Part shown: positions 4,311 to 8,305 of the stretch, piece after piece | Layout of the letters: every line of letters starts with the position of its first letter | Position numbering within the stretch: the stretch's first letter is position 1 | Source of the DNA: an uncultured Mailhella sp. | Lineage (GTDB): Bacteria; Desulfobacterota; Desulfovibrionia; Desulfovibrionales; Desulfovibrionaceae | Assembly (NCBI GenBank): GCA_910579055.1 | Contig: CAJTSU010000154.1 | Location: 1 to 8,305, forward strand | Direction: 5' to 3' | DNA length: 8,305 nt | Program-made: the position numbers and the translations under genes | The notes under the pieces: generated by a model | Database searches by the model: none | Told to the model about the DNA's origin: nothing | Seen by the model: the letters and a program-made list of their open reading frames with translations, nothing else

Positions 4311-4835
4311 ATGGCTCAGCTGATTGAGCAGAATGAGAGTTTCCTGAAACAGCTCATGCGGCACGAAGGCACGAAACGCGCGCCGGATGGTTCGCATGTC
4401 GCCTATCGCTGTCCCGCCGGGGCGCTGACCATCGGGTACGGGCATAATCTGGACGCCAATCCCGTCAAGGGACTGAATGCGTTTTCCGTCATTTCCGAGG
4501 CGCGGGCGCGGAAAATCCTGATTGCCGATGCGGCCGTTTTTGCCGCCGCGCTGGATAAGAAAATGCCGTGGTGGCGCAGGCTCAATGCGCCGCGTCAGGC
4601 CGTGCTGCTGAACATGGCCTTCAATATGGGCATGGCGGGTCTGCTCGGTTTCCGCCGCACGCTTCAGGCCGTGCGGGAGCAGCGCTGGAAGGACGCCCGT
4701 GACGGCATGCTGGCCTCGAAATGGGCCGGACAGGTGGGACGGCGGGCGAGCGAACTGGCGGAACAGATGCTGACGGGGCAGTGGCAGGGCGGTCAGCCCG
4801 CAGGCGGATCCGCGGAACAGAGGGTAACTCGATGA
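4311..4835 (+). CDS. Phage endolysin, lysozyme GH24 (T4-type)
   Basis: This 174-residue protein is a muramidase that cuts the MurNAc-GlcNAc bond of peptidoglycan at lysis. The catalytic region is clear: MRHEG with Glu19, then YRCPAGALTIGYGHNLD with Thr40, the Glu/Thr arrangement of T4-type lysozymes. Cys34 lies where T4 has Asp20, a change seen in many phage enzymes carrying CPAG. The middle contains LNAPRQAVLLNMAFNMGMAGLLGF and WKDARDGMLASKWAGQVGRRASELAEQM, the usual C-terminal lobe. There is no signal peptide or membrane anchor, so export should need the adjacent holin. Distance from Glu19 to Thr40 is longer than in T4. The start at 4311 is directly after the hairpin described at 4283-4310. 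The stop overlaps the holin start as ATGA. Confidence 0.9.
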   Translation: MAQLIEQNESFLKQLMRHEGTKRAPDGSHVAYRCPAGALTIGYGHNLDANPVKGLNAFSVISEARARKILIADAAVFAAALDKKMPWWRRLNAPRQAVLLNMAFNMGMAGLLGFRRTLQAVREQRWKDARDGMLASKWAGQVGRRASELAEQMLTGQWQGGQPAGGSAEQRVTR

Positions 4836-5140
4836 GCTTTCTCTCCGCCATTCCGGTGCTTGGCACGCTGCTGGACAGGATCACGAACCGCCTTCTGCCC
4901 GACCGGAGCAAGGTGGCGGAAAATCAATCGGCCATTAACCAGGCGGAACTGTCGGGCGCGCCCGCCTCGCGCCTGCGGCTGTGGCGATCCTTTCTTGGCT
5001 GGGTGCTGTCTCTGGCCTTTGCCTGGGAGGTGGCGGTTCGGCCCGTGATTTCCACCTACTGGCCGGAGGTGCGGCTGCCGCCCTCCGTGTTGGGCGAAGT
5101 CTCCCGTATCCTGCTGGGAATGTTGGGATTGGGGTTCTGA
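4832..5140 (+). CDS. Holin, 3TM-type (gene-transfer-release family-like)
   Basis: From the ATG at 4832, coupled to the endolysin by an ATGA overlap, the protein has 102 residues. It starts MSFLSAIPVLGTLLDRITNR, a short amphipathic segment, then the charged LLPDRSKVAENQSAINQAEL. A strong membrane helix follows at about 50-70 (LWRSFLGWVLSLAFAWEVAV), with a second at about 84-102 ending LLGMLGLGF. This order matches the 3TM holin family found beside endolysins. It would form inner-membrane lesions that release the endolysin. The same frame is open upstream to 4721, but that part lies over the endolysin and is not needed. The 3' end is part of a near-repeat with 5269-5289. Confidence 0.8.
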   Translation: MSFLSAIPVLGTLLDRITNRLLPDRSKVAENQSAINQAELSGAPASRLRLWRSFLGWVLSLAFAWEVAVRPVISTYWPEVRLPPSVLGEVSRILLGMLGLGF

Positions 5141-5141
5141 A
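5121..5141 (+). repeat. Near-repeat copy 1 (end of holin gene plus ribosome site)
   Basis: TGTTGGGATTGGGGTTCTGA here matches 17 of 20 positions with the copy starting at 5269, offset 148 bp. It contains the holin stop and a GGGG ribosome-site candidate for the GTG at 5142. Confidence 0.6.
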
Positions 5142-5288
5142 GTGAAAAGATATTCTTTTACCTTATCCGACGGAGCCGCGAGCTGGAGCGATCCTGGAGC
5201 GAACGGCGAGGATTCGTCGGGGCCTGCCCCCGCGAACACGGATAGGAACCGTGAGCGGTCAAATGTCCTGTTGGGATTGAGGTTTTAA
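5142..5288 (+). CDS. Possible 48-aa GTG-start protein, unknown
   Basis: GTG at 5142, with GGGG 7 nt upstream, opens 48 codons ending TAA. The sequence begins MKRYSFTLSDGAASWSDPG, continues through the polar stretch ANGEDSSGPAPANTDRNRER and ends NVLLGLRF. It has no membrane helix, lipobox or recognisable domain, so it is not an obvious spanin. It fills the gap between the holin and the XhlA-like gene exactly, ending one base before the next ATG. Its last codons are part of a repeat of the holin 3' end (LGLGF versus LGLRF), so the whole 148-bp segment may be an insertion or duplication product. Real or not, it has no identifiable role. Confidence 0.35.
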   Translation: MKRYSFTLSDGAASWSDPGANGEDSSGPAPANTDRNRERSNVLLGLRF

Positions 5289-5289
5289 G
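5269..5289 (+). repeat. Near-repeat copy 2 (ribosome site of the XhlA-like gene)
   Basis: TGTTGGGATTGAGGTTTTAA is the second copy of the element at 5121. It carries the stop of the 48-aa ORF and the GAGG ribosome site 7 nt before the ATG at 5290. Confidence 0.6.
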
Positions 5290-5523
5290 ATGGAAGATCA
5301 TCAGCGTGAGCTTGAAATCGAAAAGCGTTTGACCCGGCTGGAAGCCAAAATGGACGAGGTCAAGGAACTGATTGCTGCGTCTGTGGTTTCGCAAATCAGA
5401 GATCATGGCAAACGCCTCGCCGCGCTGGAGGGACGCCAGATTTGGGTCGGCGGATGGGTGGCCGGAGCGGGTGCTGCGGGCGCGGCGTTGGCGGCCGTGA
5501 TCCGGCGTTACTGGCAGGTGTGA
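5290..5523 (+). CDS. XhlA-like coiled-coil/membrane lysis accessory protein
   Basis: A 77-residue protein in two parts. Residues 4-50 are highly charged with heptad-like hydrophobics (LEIEKRLTRLEAKMDEVKEL), giving a coiled coil. Residues 51-71 form one membrane helix (IWVGGWVAGAGAAGAALAAV) followed by the basic end IRRYWQV. This is the layout of XhlA-type phage proteins, which sit at the membrane beside holin and endolysin. GAGG at 5279-5282 is 7 nt from the ATG. The function as a lysis accessory is inferred from layout and position; other small phage membrane proteins look similar. Confidence 0.6.
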   Translation: MEDHQRELEIEKRLTRLEAKMDEVKELIAASVVSQIRDHGKRLAALEGRQIWVGGWVAGAGAAGAALAAVIRRYWQV

Positions 5524-5524
5524 C

Positions 5525-5992
5525 ATGAGAACGCGTTACGACTGGGAAAATATTCGCATGGAATATGAGGCCGGGATGACACAGACCGGGCTCTCACGCA
5601 AGCACGGGGTGAGCCGGGCGGCTATTTCGCGGCGGGCCAAACGTGAGGGCTGGAAGCGGAATGCGTTTGGAAGTGATTCCAGAGAGGATGACAGGGTCGG
5701 CAGACAGACTTCCGATCCCGCCGGAGAATACAGTGCGCGGCTTCCCGTAAAAAACAGGAACGAAAGCGAGGGCAAGAGCGCTATTATCCGGCGGCATCGG
5801 GAGGAATGGAATAAGATCCGGATCCTCATTGAGGACGCGGTGACAGAACAGGATGCCGATGCGGTCAAGCTGGCGAAGATTACCGCCGAGACACTGAAAA
5901 TCCGGCAGGAAGGCGAGCGTAAGGCCTGGGGCATACAGGACAAGAACGAAACTGAAATTTCCGGAGGCGTGGTGCTGACATGGCAGAAGTGA
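5525..5992 (+). CDS. Terminase small subunit-like protein
   Basis: This 155-residue protein begins with MRTRYDWENIRMEYEAGMTQ and a helix-turn-helix at about residues 17-38 (TQTGLSRKHGVSRAAISRRAKREGW), as in terminase small subunits, which recognise the packaging site on phage DNA. The middle (45-85) is polar and probably flexible. The C-terminal half, with IRRHREEWNKIRILIEDAV and ITAETLKIRQEGERKAWGI, is helical and matches the usual oligomerisation and large-subunit contact region. It starts one base after the preceding stop, with AGGTG as ribosome site, and overlaps the large subunit by 13 bp. The family call rests on this architecture and on the adjacent large subunit. Confidence 0.78.
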   Translation: MRTRYDWENIRMEYEAGMTQTGLSRKHGVSRAAISRRAKREGWKRNAFGSDSREDDRVGRQTSDPAGEYSARLPVKNRNESEGKSAIIRRHREEWNKIRILIEDAVTEQDADAVKLAKITAETLKIRQEGERKAWGIQDKNETEISGGVVLTWQK

Positions 5993-7326
5993 TCACCATT
6001 CCCTACAAGCCGCGCTATCCCGGTGTGCACGAGGCGCTGGAAGCGCATCGCTTTGCCGTGCTGGTGGCGCATCGGCGCTTCGGCAAGACCGTGCTGGCCG
6101 TGAACCATCTTTTGAAGCAGGCGCTTTTGTGCAGGCGGGAGCGCGGCTCCTTCGCCTACGTTGCTCCCTTCCGCAATCAGGCCAAGGCCGTGGCCTGGGA
6201 TTATCTCAAACATTATTCCGCGCCCTTGCCGGGCCGGGCGGTGAACGAGAGCGAGCTTTCCGTGACCCTGCCAGGCGGCGCGAAGATGCGGATTTTCGGG
6301 GCGGACAACCCCGACGCTTTGCGCGGCCTGTATTTCGACGGCGTGGTGCTGGACGAAGTGGCGCAGATGAAGCGCGAGGTATGGGAAGAAATCATCCAGC
6401 CCGCGCTGGCCGACCGGCAGGGCTGGACCTTGTTCATCGGCACACCGAAGGGTGTCAATCTGTTTTCCGAACTGTATGAGCGCGCCCGCAGGCTGGAAGC
6501 CGAGGAAAATACACTGTGGACAAGCCTGATCTTTCGCGTGGACGAAACCGACGCTCTGCCGCGTGAAGAAGTGGAGCGCCTGCGGCGGGAGCTTTCGGAA
6601 AGCGCCTGGCGGCAGGAGATGCTGTGCGACTTTTCCGCGTCCGCCGACGATGTGCTGATTCCCATCGACCTTGTGACGGAAGCCTGCGCCCGGCGCGTTG
6701 ACTATGCCGACGTGCGGGGGATGCCCGTGATTCTCGGCGTGGACGTGGCGCGTTTCGGTTCGGATTCCTCCGTCATCTTCCGGAGGCAGGGCTTGCAGGC
6801 GTTTCCGCCCGTGGTGCTGCGCAATCTGGACAACATGGAGCTGGCCGACCGCGTGGCGGCGGCCGTGGCGGAACATCGCCCCCATGCCGTGTTCATCGAC
6901 GCCGGGCAGGGACAGGGCGTCATCGACCGCCTGCGGCATCTCGGGCATGAGGTGATTGAAGTGCCCTTCGGGGGAAAAGCTCTTCAGGAGGCGCGTTTTG
7001 TGAACCGGCGTTCCGAGATGTGGTACGGCCTGCGCGAATGGCTGAAGGCCGGGGGATGCCTGTCGGGGGATGGCGCGCACGCGGGGCGGCTCAAGGCCGA
7101 ACTGTCCACGCCGCTGTACTGGTACGACGCGGCGGGGAAAATCGCGCTGGAACCCAAGGATAAAATCAAGGAACGCCTGGGCGCGTCGCCGGATATAGCG
7201 GATGCGCTGGCCCTGACCTTTGCGGCCCCGGTGGCTCTGCCGGATGTTCAGTGGGAGCGGGCGGACAACATGGGGCGCGACGGGCACGGACTGCTGTACG
7301 GATGGAGGGACAAGGATGCCTTCTGA
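5980..7326 (+). CDS. Terminase large subunit (packaging ATPase/nuclease)
   Basis: The 448-residue protein is the motor and nuclease that packages phage DNA into proheads. The ATPase part has a Walker A-type motif at residues 30-37 (AHRRFGKT), Walker B at 122-126 (VVLDE) and the coupling motif GTPKG at 154-158. The RNase H-like nuclease part has Asp255 in GVDVARFGSD, Asp307 in VFIDAGQG and Asp405/408 in SPDIADAL, the expected acidic triad. The length is typical for a compact terminase. It follows the small subunit with a 13-bp overlap and precedes the portal region. The frame is intact with no missing key residue. Confidence 0.95.
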   Translation: MAEVITIPYKPRYPGVHEALEAHRFAVLVAHRRFGKTVLAVNHLLKQALLCRRERGSFAYVAPFRNQAKAVAWDYLKHYSAPLPGRAVNESELSVTLPGGAKMRIFGADNPDALRGLYFDGVVLDEVAQMKREVWEEIIQPALADRQGWTLFIGTPKGVNLFSELYERARRLEAEENTLWTSLIFRVDETDALPREEVERLRRELSESAWRQEMLCDFSASADDVLIPIDLVTEACARRVDYADVRGMPVILGVDVARFGSDSSVIFRRQGLQAFPPVVLRNLDNMELADRVAAAVAEHRPHAVFIDAGQGQGVIDRLRHLGHEVIEVPFGGKALQEARFVNRRSEMWYGLREWLKAGGCLSGDGAHAGRLKAELSTPLYWYDAAGKIALEPKDKIKERLGASPDIADALALTFAAPVALPDVQWERADNMGRDGHGLLYGWRDKDAF

Positions 7327-7828
7327 GTACCGTTTTGCTGTGGCTGATACGCCGGAACTGCGCCGGATGCCGTGGGAGAAGATGGACGCCGAGGGGGTGA
7401 CGCGGACGGTGTTGTGGAACTGTGCGCGGCCGACGCTGTATGACTGGCTGGAACTGGTTTCGCCTTCCCATACGCTGATGGGCGTGGCCTTTGATGATGA
7501 TCGATGCGGCGATGTGGCCGGGGCGCTGTGGGTTATCCCTTCCGGACGGTGCGGCACGGTGCATTTCGTTATGTTTCGGGATTGGCGGGAGGACAGTGTA
7601 CGGCTGGGGCGCGAGGCGGTGCGCTGGATTTTTCGGACATGGCCGCTGGAGGCTCTGCTTGCGGCGTTCCCGGCCCGGTACCGGCATCTGTATCCGTTCA
7701 TGGATGCGCTGGGTTTTGACCTGTGGCCGGAGCGTCTGCCTCTGGCCTGCCCGATGCCCGCAAAACACAATCCGGCGCGCTGTGCGGACATGGCTCTGGC
7801 GCTGCTGAACAGAAAAGACATGAGGTGA
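7316..7828 (+). CDS. GNAT/DUF2824-like phage protein
   Basis: From the ATG at 7316, overlapping the terminase by 11 bp, the protein has 170 residues. The pattern is like a small acetyltransferase fold: a strand-rich middle (MGVAFDD..GDVAGALWVIPSGRCGTVHFVMF), a helix (GREAVRWIFRTW), then LLAAFPARYRHLYPFMDALGF, which looks like the final GNAT strand and helix. Similar proteins (DUF2824-like) occur between terminase and portal genes in short-tailed phages. The acetyl-CoA pyrophosphate loop (Q/RxxGxG/A) is not evident, so catalysis is doubtful. The frame is open upstream to 7220, but that part is in the terminase and is better left out. Role unknown. Confidence 0.5.
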   Translation: MPSEYRFAVADTPELRRMPWEKMDAEGVTRTVLWNCARPTLYDWLELVSPSHTLMGVAFDDDRCGDVAGALWVIPSGRCGTVHFVMFRDWREDSVRLGREAVRWIFRTWPLEALLAAFPARYRHLYPFMDALGFDLWPERLPLACPMPAKHNPARCADMALALLNRKDMR

Positions 7829-7831
7829 ATC

Positions 7832-8089
7832 ATGGGCGGTGTGGTGAAAGCCGTTGGAAGTTTATTCGGCGGGGGCAAATCATCTCCCGCGCCTTCCGTC
7901 ATTACCTATGAGGCGGAGGAAGCTCCCCGCGAGCAGGAGCAGGAAGCGGAAAGCTCCGCCGTGCGCGACGAGGAGCAGCGCAAGATGCGGCGGCGTCGTC
8001 AAATGGGCGGGACGATATTGACCTCTCCGCTCGGCACAACGGGAAGCGTGTCCAGCACGGGGAACAGCCTGCTCGGCGGGATGGGATAG
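7832..8089 (+). CDS. Small phage protein of the head/connector region, unknown function
   Basis: An 85-residue protein beginning MGGVVKAVGSLFGGGKSS, with a Gly-rich amphipathic start. A polar acidic stretch (EEAPREQEQEAESSAVRDEE) follows, then a basic cluster RKMRRRRQMGG, the motif TILTSPLGTTG and the end NSLLGGMG. Proteins with a basic RRRR run followed by TILTSPLG and a terminal LLGG are common just before the portal gene in podovirus genomes; their role is not established. GAGGTG before the ATG and the 3-bp gap to the previous stop support this start. No membrane helix or enzyme motif is present. Confidence 0.65.
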   Translation: MGGVVKAVGSLFGGGKSSPAPSVITYEAEEAPREQEQEAESSAVRDEEQRKMRRRRQMGGTILTSPLGTTGSVSSTGNSLLGGMG

Positions 8090-8092
8090 CGT

Positions 8093-8305
8093 ATGGCGGC
8101 GGACGTAAAGGAATTGAAACAACTGGTGTCGCATCTGGAAGGACTGCGAACGAAACGGCTTGCCCAGCAGTATGAGATAGGCAAGTTGATTCTTCCTTCA
8201 CGCGGGCTGTTCCGGGGTGAGGAGACAGAGAGTCTGCGCGATGCCAATCTGTTCAATCCCGCCGCGCAAAGGGCGCTGCGCAAGGCCGCCGCAGGCATGA
8301 CGCAG
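8093..8305 (+). CDS. Head-to-tail connector (portal) protein, 5' end only
   Basis: The frame opens at ATG 8093 and runs off the window after 71 codons. The start, MAADVKELKQLVSHLEGLRT, continues with QQYEIGKLILPSRGLFRGEE and SLRDANLFNPAAQRALRKAAAGMTQ. This is the beginning expected of phage head-to-tail connecting (portal) proteins of podoviruses: an N-terminal helix, the ILPSRG strand, then a helix ending in AAGM. The portal forms the ring through which the terminase pumps DNA. GGGA at 8083-8086 is a usable ribosome site. It is truncated only by the window edge. Confidence 0.8.
   Translation, partial: MAADVKELKQLVSHLEGLRTKRLAQQYEIGKLILPSRGLFRGEETESLRDANLFNPAAQRALRKAAAGMTQ

Noticed and set aside
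5536..7902. 788-codon open frame on the minus strand
   Set aside because: It is the reverse shadow of the two terminase genes and the GNAT-like gene. The protein is low-complexity, rich in His, Arg, Pro and Gln, with no domain.

Overview
This window is one arm of a tailed-phage genome, most likely a prophage, and reads almost entirely rightward. The base composition is GC-rich, apart from one AT-rich stretch inside the replication gene. Genes are packed tightly, with repeated 4-bp ATGA stop/start overlaps, as in phage operons. The last gene begins like the head-to-tail connector (portal) proteins of short-tailed phages, so the phage is probably a podovirus. The host is probably a GC-rich proteobacterium. 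A Desulfovibrionaceae-like host is my guess from general resemblance of the proteins, and no host gene is present to test it.

Early region (1-3902). In order: the 3' part of a CII/CP76-type regulator whose 5' part lies in another frame; a BRO-N/KilAC antirepressor; a protein with duplicated FCS-type zinc fingers around a coiled coil; two very small Cys-containing ORFs; a replication-initiator gene split by apparent frameshifts and an in-frame TGA at a position where relatives carry Trp; a helicase-loader-like protein; a RusA Holliday-junction resolvase with an optional in-frame zinc-ribbon leader; and a separate small zinc-ribbon protein. The middle of the replication gene also holds three 11-bp-spaced repeats next to an AT-rich tract. 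That is the arrangement of an origin inside an initiator gene, as in lambda O.

Regulatory junction (3903-4310). No rightward gene is visible here. The minus strand carries an orphan membrane-peptide gene of about 27 codons, with a near-consensus promoter (TTGAAA, 17 bp, TATAAG) and a strong Shine-Dalgarno site. A palindrome lies between this promoter and a weaker rightward one. A terminator-like hairpin ends exactly at the ATG of the endolysin, and its 3' arm is the endolysin's Shine-Dalgarno site.

Lysis and packaging region (4311-8305). In order: GH24 endolysin, 3TM-type holin, a 48-codon GTG ORF bounded by a 20-bp near-repeat, an XhlA-like coiled-coil/TM protein, small and large terminase subunits, a GNAT/DUF2824-like protein, a small conserved-looking virion-region protein, and the 5' end of the portal gene. 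All late genes look intact, whereas the regulator and the replication initiator look broken. The simplest reading is a prophage whose early genes are decaying. Sequencing or assembly indels at the homopolymer and CG repeat are the main alternative.
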